In this document: positions 35,052 to 44,106 of the stretch, piece after piece
Numbering within the stretch: position 1 is the first letter of the stretch
Layout: each line of letters starts with the position of its first letter
Assembly (NCBI GenBank): GCA_023399295.1
Contig: JAEWQF010000070.1
Coordinates: 1-64,000 of the forward strand
Source: Bacteroidota bacterium
GTDB lineage: Bacteria; Bacteroidota; Bacteroidia; Bacteroidales; Dysgonomonadaceae
DNA length: 64,000 nt
Direction of reading: 5' to 3'
The notes under the pieces: generated by a model
The model's database searches: none
The model's input: the letters and a program-made list of their open reading frames with translations, nothing else
Told to the model about the DNA's origin: nothing
Made by a program: the position numbers and the translations under genes

Positions 35052-36113
35052 TCAGTAGTTGAACTCCTTGTAAAAGTCAATCGTCTCCCTAGTCAGTATG
35101 TCCAGACGCACATAGTTCCGTTGTTTCACCGGCTTTCGGTAGATCAGGTATTCAATCATCGTCTTCATGGCGAGAAAACCCTGATGTTCCGGCTCCTGAC
35201 CAATCAGAAAATCAATGTATCCCTCCCGGAGTCCTTTCACGTTGGACACCGTGAGGTCTACCCCGATCAGGTGAATCTGATTGATGCTGTTCCTGGCAAA
35301 GTAATCAGCCAGCAAACCACCCCGTGAGTTGAAGAAGACCACCCCTCCCACATTGTGCTGGCTCCTGAAAAAATCGGCCATCCAGGCTTCGTTCTTCTCC
35401 GGTTCGAAGGCTGAGAATGGGATTTTGAGTATGTTGTTGGTGATTTTCTTGATCGTCAGATAGTCATGAAACCCTTTCTTGCGCAGGATACTGGTATTGG
35501 CACTCTCGTCGCCGATGCGTACCGCCTGCGACATGCCGATGTCCGAATCTGGCGGGATGATGGAGGTGATCAGCTTGGCCATCAGATAGCCGCACATGTA
35601 ATGATCGGAGGTGAAGAAGGCCAGGGGTGAGGTGTTGTCCATGGTGGAGTCCACGAAGATATAGGGTATCTCCCGCTCCTCCAGCAGCCTGGTGAGTCTG
35701 AGCGTCTCCTCCTTGAAGGTTAGCCCGATGATCACACCGTCGGCGTCGATTTCCACAATGCGGTTGTAGACATCGCGACAGGAGTAGACATCAAACTCAT
35801 TGTAGGTGTGGACCAGACACTTCACACGAATATTCTCGTACTCCTCCAGTGCATGTTGAATGCCCGAATGGATGCTGTCCCAATACTCTCCTTCGGTCAC
35901 ACCCGGTGTGGTGATCACCACTTTGTACTTGCGCTTCAATGACAACCCGGAGATGTGGATGTTGGGTTTGTAACTTACTTTCTTCAACACCTCCTCTACC
36001 GCCTTGCGGGCGGATTCAGATACGTTTCCCCTGTTGTGCAGGATCCTGTCGACAGTACCTGCCGATACACCGGCCATTTCTGCGATATCCTTGATGCGGG
36101 CTTTCCGTTGCAT
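35052..36113 (-). CDS. LacI-family transcriptional regulator (second of a tandem pair)
   Basis: 353 residues, aligned end to end with its neighbour. The HTH is VSAGTVDRILHNRGNVSESA and the ligand domain contains ESANTSILRKKGFHDYL and GQEPEHQGFLAMKTMIEYLI. Gaps between the two genes are short (107 bp), so they may be co-transcribed, and the similarity shows tandem duplication followed by divergence in the ligand-binding part. It is divergent from the GH42 gene. Its targets are unproved; the palindromes before xylan genes in this window are candidates. Confidence 0.92.
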   Translation of the reverse strand: MQRKARIKDIAEMAGVSAGTVDRILHNRGNVSESARKAVEEVLKKVSYKPNIHISGLSLKRKYKVVITTPGVTEGEYWDSIHSGIQHALEEYENIRVKCLVHTYNEFDVYSCRDVYNRIVEIDADGVIIGLTFKEETLRLTRLLEEREIPYIFVDSTMDNTSPLAFFTSDHYMCGYLMAKLITSIIPPDSDIGMSQAVRIGDESANTSILRKKGFHDYLTIKKITNNILKIPFSAFEPEKNEAWMADFFRSQHNVGGVVFFNSRGGLLADYFARNSINQIHLIGVDLTVSNVKGLREGYIDFLIGQEPEHQGFLAMKTMIEYLIYRKPVKQRNYVRLDILTRETIDFYKEFNY

Positions 36114-36253
36114 TTCGGTTTATTTAAAGGTCACTTTCCAAAAAAAACAGCAAGGGCGATCCATTCCTGCAGTTTGCTTTGCAAAGAAACAAACATTTTC
36201 TCTATTTACATAAAATAACTTTCCTGATGCATGCTTTCTGCCGCTGATTCAGA

Positions 36254-36283
36254 TTGCATAACAAAATAAATCAGCTATATTTG
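36254..36283 (+). promoter_or_regulatory. Promoter for the GH42 gene
   Basis: TATATTTG (36276-36283) is an exact -7 match. TTG at 36254-36256 sits 19 bp upstream as a partial -33. The leader to ATG 36330 is about 40 nt. A 10-bp palindrome CTTTGCAAAG lies further up at 36177-36186. Confidence 0.5.
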
Positions 36284-36329
36284 CAGGTGCGCATCACAGA
36301 TACCATTGATTACAAACAGTTTGATTCGG

Positions 36330-38405
36330 ATGAAACACTTTGTATCACTTCTGACACTCTGCATGTTGGGCATCACGCTCAACGCCCAGGTGAATCAGGA
36401 TTTCTTCCCCGACAACCAACTGACAACAGTCGGTGCCTACTACTATCCCGAACACTGGGATGAGTCGCAATGGGACAGAGACTTTCAGAAAATGGCCGGG
36501 ATGGGGTTCGAGTTTACCCATTTTGCCGAGTTCGCCTGGGCACAGCTGGAACCGGAAGAGGGCGTATACGATTTCGGATGGCTCGACAGGGCCATTGCAC
36601 TGGCTGCCAAATACGAACTCAAAGTCATTCTCTGCACCTCAACAGCTACCCCACCCGTCTGGCTGGTGCGCAAACATCCCGACATCCTCATCACAAACGA
36701 AGATGGCACCCGTTATGACCATGGCTCACGACAGCATGCCTCATTCTCAAATGAATACTACCGAACAGTTGCCATGTCGATGATTGCCGAACTGGGCAAG
36801 CGTTACGGTCAGGATGAACGGGTCATCGGATGGCAACTGGACAACGAACCGCGCTCCACGAGAGACTATGGCCCGGATGCGCTCAAACGGTTCCGTGGCT
36901 GGCTGAAGGAAAAATACCAACGGATCGAGGCACTCAACCATGCCTGGGGCACCAACTTCTGGAGCGGCACCTACAGCGATTTCAACCAGATCAACCTGCC
37001 ACAGCACCAGCAATGGGGCATGAACCTTTATCAGCGACTGGATCACAGTCGTTTTTGCGACCATGAGACCAGCACATTCCTGGATGAACAGGCCCGCACA
37101 CTGCGACAGCATGTCTCTCCTCAACAATGGATCACCACCAACTTCATACCGATGTATGATGCCCGCTTTATCGGAGCGACCAAGGAGCTCGATTTCATCT
37201 CCTATACACGTTACATGGTTTACGGAGAGCATCAGGGTATCGGTGAAAAAGGTTACCGCGTGGGTGACTATTCACGCATCGCCATGGCCAACGACTATTT
37301 CCGCCCACTCGCGCCGCTGTATGGGGTGATGGAACTGCAACCGGGACAGGTCAACTGGGGGACGGTCAACTCACAACCGCTGCCCGGTGCCGTGCGACTC
37401 TGGCTCTGGCATGTGTTTGCAGGTGGCAGCCGATTCACCTGTACCTACCGCTTCCGGGCACCGATCTATGGTTTTGAACAGTATCATTACGGCATCGTTG
37501 GGCCCGATGGTGTCACCCCTACAGGTGGCGGTACCGAATACCAGCAGTTTATCAGTGAGATCGGACTACTCAGAAAAAAGGCATCACTCCATCGACAGCC
37601 GACGGCTTACCTCAAGAGAAAGAGCGCCATACTTTATGACCCTGACAACACAGTAGCCATCGAACAGAACAAGCAGACTACGCACTGGGATACAGAAGCC
37701 CATCTCTTGAAATACTATCGCGCACTGAAATCTTTTGGTGCCCCTGTCGATTTCATCCGTGATGAGGCCGACTTTTCCGCATATCCTGTGATCATTGTGC
37801 CGGCATACCAGCAGATGAGTCTGGAGCTGATCGACAAACTGACCCAATATGCTGAAAATGGTGGCAACCTGGTCATCTCCTGCAGGAGCGGTCACCAGAA
37901 CGAACTGGGTCATCTCTGGGAAGCCCGCCATGCGGAACCCCTCTACGAGCTCATAGGCAGTGAGATCGCATACTACGATTTGCCGCAATCTTATGATCCG
38001 GGTAGCGTGGTGATGGATGGTGGCAGCTACAGTTGGAACAGTTGGGGCGACATCCTGCAACCCTCGGCCGGGACTGAGAGCTGGGCTTGCTACGAGGGTG
38101 ACTTTTACGCCGGGAAATCGGCAGTCACGTTCCATCCGCTGGCAGCGGGCAGTGTCACCTACGTGGGAGCCGACAGTGAGAAGGGCGATCTGGAGCTGGC
38201 CGTTCTCAAGAGAGTGTACCATCGACTTGATATTGCGGTCGAGAACTACCCCCCGGGAATAGTGGTTGAATACCGTGATGGTCTTGGCATTGCCATGAAC
38301 TATGGAGACACGCCCTATCGCATTGAGCTGCCCGAAAATACAGAACGACTCATTGGCGACAGTGTGATCCCGACAGCAGGGGTGTTGGTCTGGAAAATCA
38401 ATTGA
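36330..38405 (+). CDS. GH42 beta-galactosidase
   Basis: A secreted 691-residue enzyme (signal peptide MKHFVSLLTLCMLGITLNAQ) cleaving beta-galactosides such as galactan side chains of pectin. GH42 features: GAYYYPEHWDESQW at the start, the acid/base Glu173 in WQLDNEP, the nucleophile Glu335 in YGVMELQPGQVNW, and FAGGSRFTCTYRFRAPIYGFEQ between the catalytic barrel and the trimerisation/beta domains. ATG at 36330 begins the signal peptide; the in-frame ATG at 36306 adds eight non-signal residues. It is divergent from the LacI pair. Confidence 0.92.
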   Translation: MKHFVSLLTLCMLGITLNAQVNQDFFPDNQLTTVGAYYYPEHWDESQWDRDFQKMAGMGFEFTHFAEFAWAQLEPEEGVYDFGWLDRAIALAAKYELKVILCTSTATPPVWLVRKHPDILITNEDGTRYDHGSRQHASFSNEYYRTVAMSMIAELGKRYGQDERVIGWQLDNEPRSTRDYGPDALKRFRGWLKEKYQRIEALNHAWGTNFWSGTYSDFNQINLPQHQQWGMNLYQRLDHSRFCDHETSTFLDEQARTLRQHVSPQQWITTNFIPMYDARFIGATKELDFISYTRYMVYGEHQGIGEKGYRVGDYSRIAMANDYFRPLAPLYGVMELQPGQVNWGTVNSQPLPGAVRLWLWHVFAGGSRFTCTYRFRAPIYGFEQYHYGIVGPDGVTPTGGGTEYQQFISEIGLLRKKASLHRQPTAYLKRKSAILYDPDNTVAIEQNKQTTHWDTEAHLLKYYRALKSFGAPVDFIRDEADFSAYPVIIVPAYQQMSLELIDKLTQYAENGGNLVISCRSGHQNELGHLWEARHAEPLYELIGSEIAYYDLPQSYDPGSVVMDGGSYSWNSWGDILQPSAGTESWACYEGDFYAGKSAVTFHPLAAGSVTYVGADSEKGDLELAVLKRVYHRLDIAVENYPPGIVVEYRDGLGIAMNYGDTPYRIELPENTERLIGDSVIPTAGVLVWKIN

Positions 38406-38446
38406 GCAATGGTCGGTACCAGAGTAATAAATCAGAATTTCCCCAA

Positions 38447-38464
38447 ATTGTGCACGTGCACAAT
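38447..38464. promoter_or_regulatory. Palindromic operator upstream of the GH3 gene
   Basis: A perfect 18-bp palindrome, ATTGTGCAC/GTGCACAAT, 125 bp before the GH3 start. It has a central CpG like LacI-family operators, and its core TGTGyACGTrCACA recurs at 41526 and, with changes, at 63749. Confidence 0.65.
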
Positions 38465-38588
38465 CGATCTGCCCTCTTCAGTTGCTTTAACCGACAGGGT
38501 TGTCAGCATGCCTGGTTAAAGATGGATAAAGTCATGTGTGGGAGGGAGAGCGGAATTGTAATAGAAAATGAACATCTAAATAAAAAAA

Positions 38589-41231
38589 ATGAACAAACAG
38601 ATTGTACGGATCCTGCTGATTGTCGGGATCATCATTGTGTCAGGTTGCAAGGAAAAATACAACTATCCGTTTCAAGATCCCGATCTGACTGTGGAGGAAA
38701 GGGTGGAGAACCTGATTGGCCTGCTTACGCTTGAAGAGAAGATCGGGATGATGGTAAACAGCTCCAAACCGGTACCCCGGTTGGGCATACCGGCCTATGA
38801 CTGGTGGAATGAAGCATTACATGGTGTGGGACGTGCCGGGCTTGCAACCGTATTTCCCCAGGCTATCGGCATGGCTGCCACCTGGAACGAACCGGGTCAC
38901 CTTGAAACATTCAACATCATCTCGGACGAAACCAGGGCCAAGCATCACGAAGCGGTACGGAACGACGAAAGGGGAAGATACATGGGTCTCAGCCATTGGA
39001 CACCCAACATCAACATCTTTCGGGATCCCCGCTGGGGCCGTGGGCAGGAGACTTATGGAGAGGATCCCTACCTGACGGCGCGACTGGGTGTTGCCGCGGT
39101 GAAAGGTCTACAGGGTGACGATCCCGATTATTTCAAAACCTATGCTTGTGCCAAACACTTTGCAGTGCACAGCGGTCCCGAGTGGAACCGCCATTCCTAC
39201 GATGCCTCGGTGTCGGGGCGTGACCTCTGGGAGACCTACCTGCCGGCGTTCAAGGCGCTGATCGATGAGGGTAATGTGAAGCAGGTGATGTGTGCCTACA
39301 ATGCCTTTGAGGGTGAGCCCTGTTGCGGCAGCAGCAGACTGATGATGGACATTCTCCGTGGAGAATGGGGATATAAGGGGATGGTTGTTTCCGATTGCTG
39401 GGCGATCAACGACTTTTTCATCCCCGAGAACCACGGCACCCATCCCGATCCCCAATCGGCGGCAGCCGATGCGGTGATTCACTCCACCGACCTGGAATGT
39501 GGCAGTACCTATGAGCAGCTTGTAAAGGCTGTGGAAGAGGGACTGATTACTGAGGATCAGATCAACCAATCACTGCGCCGCATCCTGCGTGGCTGGTTTG
39601 AACTGGGCATGCTTGATCCTGTGGAAAGAGTGCCCTGGAGCAACCTCTCTCCCGACATCGTTGACTCGGAAGCACACAGGCAACTGGCCCTCAGAGTAGC
39701 TCGCGAATCGATGACACTATTGAAGAACAACAACGATGTGTTGCCGCTGAGCAAGGAGTTGAAGCGGGTGGCGGTGATCGGTGCCAATGCGGCCGACAGC
39801 GTGATGTTGTGGGGTAATTACAACGGAACCCCCTCCTCCACGGTAACCATCCTCGATGGCATCCGTACAAAATTGCCCAACGCCGAAATCATCTATGAAA
39901 GGGGATGTGACCTGGTGGATCCATGGGTACGAAGCTCGCTTTACGAACATGTAACCAGTGGAGAGGAAAACAGCAAGGGGATGCATGTTGCCTTCTTCAA
40001 CAACAACCAGTTTGAAGGCAGTCCGGTAACCACTGAACTGAACAGTGAAGGCATCCGCTACAACAACTCGGGTGGCACTGCCATGGCCCAGGGGGTAAAC
40101 ATGGAGCAGACCTCTACCCGCATTACCGGTTCTTTCACCGCACCTTACAGCGGTGACGTTGTCTTATCTGTCAGCACAACCGACAGCTACACACTCTATG
40201 TGGATGAGCAAGCGGTGATGACACGCAACGGACGGGAGGCAATCATCCCCTCGGAGTACAGTTTGAAGGTTGTGCAGGGAAATGTGTATGATCTGCGGCT
40301 TGATCACACCCAAAACGGTCGCCGCGTAAGCATCGATTTCTCGCTGTTCAAAAAAGAGATGGCACAGTTTGATGCGCTCACGGAACGGCTCAAGGAGATG
40401 GATGTCATTATCTATGCCGGTGGACTCTCACCCCGTCTGGAAGGCGAGGAGATGCCGGTGAATGCCGAGGGGTTCAAAGGTGGTGACCGGGAACACATTG
40501 AGTTACCCGATGTGCAGCGACGCATGCTGGAGAGCTTGAGAAAAACGGGGAAACCGGTCATCTTTGTGCTCTGCTCAGGCAGTGCCGTAGCACTGGAACA
40601 GGATGAACAGAATTATGACGCGCTGTTGGCAGCATGGTATGGCGGACAAGCTGCGGGGACAGCTGTGGCTGATGTGTTGTTTGGCGATTACAATCCTGCC
40701 GGCAGATTGCCCGTCACTTTCTACCGCTCTACAGCGCAGCTCGACAATGCACTCAAACCGGCCACCAACCCTGAACACCAGGGCTTCCAGAACTACAACA
40801 TGGAGGGACGTACCTACCGCTATATGCAAGAGGAGCCACTCTACCCCTTCGGATATGGATTGAGCTATTCCCGTTTCAGTTACGGGGATGCAACGCTCAG
40901 TGCCACAGAGGTGGATGCCAGGGAGGGTCTCAGGGTGACGGTACCGGTCACCAACCACTCCACACGTGCAGGGGATGAAGTGGTTCAACTCTATGTGAAA
41001 CGGAACAACGATCCATTGGCTCCGGTAAAATCGCTCCGGGCATTCAAACGAATCCATTTGCCCCCGGGTGAAACCATGCAGGTGGAATTGACCGTTCATC
41101 CCGATGCATTCATGTTCTACGACGAAAGTGCAGCAGCTCTTGTAGCCAAGGGTGGAAGCTATACCCTCCTTTACGGTGGAAGCTCATCTGATAACAAGCT
41201 GAAAGGTCTACATTTGAACGTAAAGAATTGA
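38589..41231 (+). CDS. GH3 beta-glycosidase, probable beta-xylosidase, with PA14 insert
   Basis: An 880-residue lipoprotein-like enzyme (IIIVSGCKEK). The N-terminal barrel has YDWWNEALHGVGRAG and SHWTPNINIFRDPRWGRGQ, typical of xylan-active GH3. The nucleophile is Asp269 in VVSDCWAINDF. A PA14-like domain of about residues 450-600 (ITGSFTAPYSGDVVLSV) is inserted in the second domain, and a fibronectin-III-like domain (VTVPVTNHSTRAGDEVVQLY) ends the protein. Expected to release xylose from xylooligosaccharides. A palindromic operator precedes it and a structured terminator follows. Confidence 0.9.
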   Translation: MNKQIVRILLIVGIIIVSGCKEKYNYPFQDPDLTVEERVENLIGLLTLEEKIGMMVNSSKPVPRLGIPAYDWWNEALHGVGRAGLATVFPQAIGMAATWNEPGHLETFNIISDETRAKHHEAVRNDERGRYMGLSHWTPNINIFRDPRWGRGQETYGEDPYLTARLGVAAVKGLQGDDPDYFKTYACAKHFAVHSGPEWNRHSYDASVSGRDLWETYLPAFKALIDEGNVKQVMCAYNAFEGEPCCGSSRLMMDILRGEWGYKGMVVSDCWAINDFFIPENHGTHPDPQSAAADAVIHSTDLECGSTYEQLVKAVEEGLITEDQINQSLRRILRGWFELGMLDPVERVPWSNLSPDIVDSEAHRQLALRVARESMTLLKNNNDVLPLSKELKRVAVIGANAADSVMLWGNYNGTPSSTVTILDGIRTKLPNAEIIYERGCDLVDPWVRSSLYEHVTSGEENSKGMHVAFFNNNQFEGSPVTTELNSEGIRYNNSGGTAMAQGVNMEQTSTRITGSFTAPYSGDVVLSVSTTDSYTLYVDEQAVMTRNGREAIIPSEYSLKVVQGNVYDLRLDHTQNGRRVSIDFSLFKKEMAQFDALTERLKEMDVIIYAGGLSPRLEGEEMPVNAEGFKGGDREHIELPDVQRRMLESLRKTGKPVIFVLCSGSAVALEQDEQNYDALLAAWYGGQAAGTAVADVLFGDYNPAGRLPVTFYRSTAQLDNALKPATNPEHQGFQNYNMEGRTYRYMQEEPLYPFGYGLSYSRFSYGDATLSATEVDAREGLRVTVPVTNHSTRAGDEVVQLYVKRNNDPLAPVKSLRAFKRIHLPPGETMQVELTVHPDAFMFYDESAAALVAKGGSYTLLYGGSSSDNKLKGLHLNVKN

Positions 41232-41248
41232 CCGGTTCAAACAGGAGA

Positions 41249-41298
41249 GATACTGCGGTTTTGGACAGATCTGTCTCATCAAAACAGCAGTATCTTTT
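41249..41298 (+). terminator. Terminator of the GH3 gene
   Basis: GATACTGC (41249-41256) pairs with GCAGTATC (41287-41294). GTTTT/AAAAC extends the stem and GACAGATCTGTC forms an inner hairpin. TTTTCT follows. Confidence 0.75.
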
Positions 41299-41368
41299 CT
41301 ACCTATCATAATTATATATATAATTTATCTTTATTTTATCTTATCTTATTTTTTAAGACTGGATACAA

Positions 41369-41376
41369 TATATTTG
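41369..41376 (+). promoter_or_regulatory. -7-like box in the leader of the SusC remnant
   Basis: TATATTTG is an exact TAnnTTTG match, but lies nearly 600 bp before the SusC remnant start, so it may be unused or belong to a lost gene. Confidence 0.3.
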
Positions 41377-41525
41377 CATACATCTGTGTTTATGTGTGTT
41401 AATTACCCGGAACGGTACTTCGACCAGATGACTCTTTTTTTTTGGGTGGACAAACAAAGTGGTGCTCAGTTTACTGATTGATTATAATCTGAATCTGAAC
41501 CTTATTGAACTCAATTTCCGATTAA

Positions 41526-41543
41526 AATGTGTACGTACACATT
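41526..41543. promoter_or_regulatory. Palindromic operator upstream of the SusC::GH10 remnant
   Basis: A perfect 18-bp palindrome, AATGTGTAC/GTACACATT, sharing the TGTGyACGTrCACA core with the site before the GH3 gene. Confidence 0.65.
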
Positions 41544-41968
41544 CCGAATTATCTGGTAGGATCCGCCACTGTGAAGATGGATTTCAGTCGGGCAATCACA
41601 CAAAGCGTTCTTTCACTTACGGATATAGCAACTATTTACATGGGTTTCTCGTCTAATCGAATGCGCGGTCTCTACATGATGCTTCACAAGGAAGCGATGT
41701 GAGTCATCGATCATTCGATATCGGCCCGATCTTGACATTCCTGAACTGTTCCAACCTTGTCGTCAGCAAATATGGTGATGTTCAGCGCCACCCTCAATGG
41801 CTTCGAATGACAAGTGAACGTGGTGATAGACCGGTGTAATAAACTCTCGTTAAACCAATAATTATTTACAAACAAAGTGAACAGATGAGTCAGCAATTTG
41901 CATTTTTTATGCTCCCCAACTCAGGGAGAAAGTATGAAAACACTTTAATTATCTAAAAGAATCAGAGA

Positions 41969-42708
41969 ATGAAAAGGAAAATTTCGAATTTATTGAGAGG
42001 ATTTTGTCTCATGTTACTGGGAACAATCTCCCTGACCATGTTGGCACAACAGGTGACCGTCACCGGAACGGTATCCGATAACAGGGGAGAGCCGCTGATC
42101 GGCGTCACTGTGGCAGGTACAGAGTACATCTACTGGTACGGTAACCGACATGGATGGCAACTTCAGGAACGGTGTTGTTCGTCAACGACTACAACCTGGA
42201 GAGCAATCCGGCCAAGCTGGATGCACTGATCGACTTTGTCGGTTACATCGAGCAGAACGGTCAGACGGTAGACGGCATCGGCACACAGATGCACGTGAGT
42301 GCCGATACCACTGCCGCCTTCAATGGAAAAATAGACAACATGTTCAAGAAGATGGCGGCGACCGGCAAGATCGTTCGCGTCACCGAGCTCGATGTGCGGC
42401 TGGGTACCGCTTCACCCAGTGCAGGGCAGCTGGAGATGCAGGCAAAGACCTACCGGCATATCGCCGAGTCATACATCCAGCACGTACCGGAGGCACAGCG
42501 ATCGGGCATCACCATCTGGACCCTCACCGACCACCCGAGGGAGCATGAGTTCTGGCTGCCAGACGAATCGCCCAACCTGTTCGACAAGAACTACAACCGC
42601 AAGCATGCCTACAAAGGGTTCTGTGACGGACTGGCCGGTCGCAACATCAGCGAGGATTTCACCGGCGACGAATATGTGAATGCCTATCCGGCCGAAGAGG
42701 GAGAATGA
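41969..42708 (+). pseudogene. Broken chimera: SusC N-terminus joined to GH10 xylanase C-terminus
   Basis: From 41969 a SusC start reads MKRKISNLLRGFCLMLLGTI, then VTGTVSDNRGEPLIGVTVA. An extra base near 42116 shifts the frame; the next frame continues as TGTVTDMDGNF, proper SusC sequence. Near 42160-42170 the sequence enters a third frame encoding GTVLFVNDYNLESNPAKLD and the C-terminal part of a GH10 xylanase, with the nucleophile Glu in RVTELDVRLG and GITIWTLTDHPREHEFW. The acid/base half of GH10, all SusC barrel and any SusD are missing. Two frame changes and the missing domains make it non-functional. Confidence 0.88.
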
Positions 42709-42740
42709 GTGCAATGATGCAGTGATTCCCTCACATTGAC

Positions 42741-42772
42741 AAGGGGAGATGGACTGAAATCCATCTCCCCTT
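42741..42772 (+). terminator. Terminator after the GH10 remnant
   Basis: AAGGGGAGATGGA (42741-42753) and TCCATCTCCCCTT (42760-42772) form a perfect 13-bp stem with a six-base loop; CTTG follows, so the T run is weak. Confidence 0.65.
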
Positions 42773-42936
42773 CTTGTGTATGCCGAAAATGGATACATTT
42801 CACCCGCAAAAAAAGAAAAATACACCCTAAAGCCAATTTTGTACACCTCCCTGAGAAGGATTTCACTTACTTTTACCAGGCGTTCATCCATGCATGAACA
42901 GATGATGAATAACTAACAAAGATTGATTGACAGATT

Positions 42937-44103
42937 ATGAAAAATGCGTTGAATTTATTTTTCTCTTTCCTTTTCTTCGGCTCAATGATTGTCAATGGAC
43001 AAGAAGCAGCATCGTTACCCGAAGGCACACTTCCCAACGAGTTTAACATTGTGGGTGCAGAATATCCCCGGGTCGGGAATGATGGTCGCACCTACTTCAA
43101 AGTTTTTGCACCCGATGCAAAAAAAGTGGAGATCAGCTTCCGGGGTGAAATGACCAAGGGGGAGGATGGCTTCTGGACCCTGGTTTCACAGGAACCGGAA
43201 GTGGTAGGGTTTCACTACTACCAGGTGATTGTGGATGGCGTCAGCGTAGCCGATCCGAATGGCAAACCGGTTTTCGGCATGGGTAAGTGGGTCAGCGGCA
43301 TTGAGATTCCGGAAGAGGATGGAGCCTACTACAAGCCACAGGCAAATGTTCCCAAAGGAAGGGTCAGCGAAAGCTGGTACTACTCGCAGGTGCGCAATGA
43401 ATGGCGTCGCTGCCTTGTCTACACCCCGGCCTGCTATGACAAGAAGCTCGAAGCCAGATATCCGGTTCTTTACCTCCAGCATGGCATGGGTGAGAATGAA
43501 ACGAGTTGGAGCAACCAGGGACGGATGAACTTTATCATGGACAACCTGATCGCTTCAGGGGAAGCAAAACCAATGGTGGTGGTGATGGATAACGGCAACA
43601 TCGAAAACTTCCGCACACTGCCCGGTGAAAATCCAAACGACGCGAGAGCCAGATTTGGGGCCGACTTCAGCTCCATCCTGCTGAACGAGATCATCCCACA
43701 CATTGAATCAAGCTTCAGGGTGCTGACCGACCGTGACAACAGGGCCATGGCGGGACTCTCCTGGGGAGGCCTTCAGACCTTCAACATCACCCTGAACAAC
43801 CTCGACACCTTCTCTTACATTGGCGGGTTCAGCGGTGCCGGCATGATCAATACCGATCAATTGGATCAGGCATACAATGGCGTGTTCAAAGATCCTGCAG
43901 CCTTCAATGAGAAGGTACATGCCTTTTTCATTGGCATCGGCTCCGAAGAGCGGCCTGAGAGAACCAGAAGCCTGAGTGAGAGTCTGAAAAAAGCGGGCAT
44001 CCACAACATCTATTACGAATCACCGGGAACAGCACACGAATTCCTCACCTGGCGCAGGTGTCTGAAGGAGTTTATACCATTGCTGTTCAAAAACCAGAAC
44101 TAG
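42937..44103 (+). CDS. CE1-like esterase with N-terminal CBM48-type domain
   Basis: A 388-residue secreted alpha/beta hydrolase. After the signal peptide an early-set domain (YFKVFAPDAKKVEISFRGEM, about residues 50-115) resembles the CBM48-like domain of esterases and glucan-branching enzymes. The catalytic domain has YPVLYLQHGMGENETSW, the nucleophile Ser275 in AGLSWGG and the His in GTAHEFLTWRR. Relatives in xylan PULs remove feruloyl or acetyl groups. It begins the plus-strand operon 42937-48309 and has a paralogue at 60867. Confidence 0.85.
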   Translation: MKNALNLFFSFLFFGSMIVNGQEAASLPEGTLPNEFNIVGAEYPRVGNDGRTYFKVFAPDAKKVEISFRGEMTKGEDGFWTLVSQEPEVVGFHYYQVIVDGVSVADPNGKPVFGMGKWVSGIEIPEEDGAYYKPQANVPKGRVSESWYYSQVRNEWRRCLVYTPACYDKKLEARYPVLYLQHGMGENETSWSNQGRMNFIMDNLIASGEAKPMVVVMDNGNIENFRTLPGENPNDARARFGADFSSILLNEIIPHIESSFRVLTDRDNRAMAGLSWGGLQTFNITLNNLDTFSYIGGFSGAGMINTDQLDQAYNGVFKDPAAFNEKVHAFFIGIGSEERPERTRSLSESLKKAGIHNIYYESPGTAHEFLTWRRCLKEFIPLLFKNQN

Positions 44104-44106
44104 CAT

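Larger units (their letters stand above)
41232..41968. other. 737-bp intergenic region between GH3 and the SusC remnant
   Basis: It contains the GH3 terminator (41249-41298), an AT-rich stretch, a -7-like box (41369-41376), the second palindromic operator (41526-41543) and a small unexplained open frame (41577-41702). No recognised gene, tRNA or IS is seen. The length is long for a PUL gap and fits loss of a gene or an old rearrangement. Confidence 0.6.

Noticed and set aside
36177..36186. CTTTGCAAAG palindrome between the LacI and GH42 genes
   Set aside because: Ten bases is too short to separate from chance, and it does not match the TGTGyACG operators.
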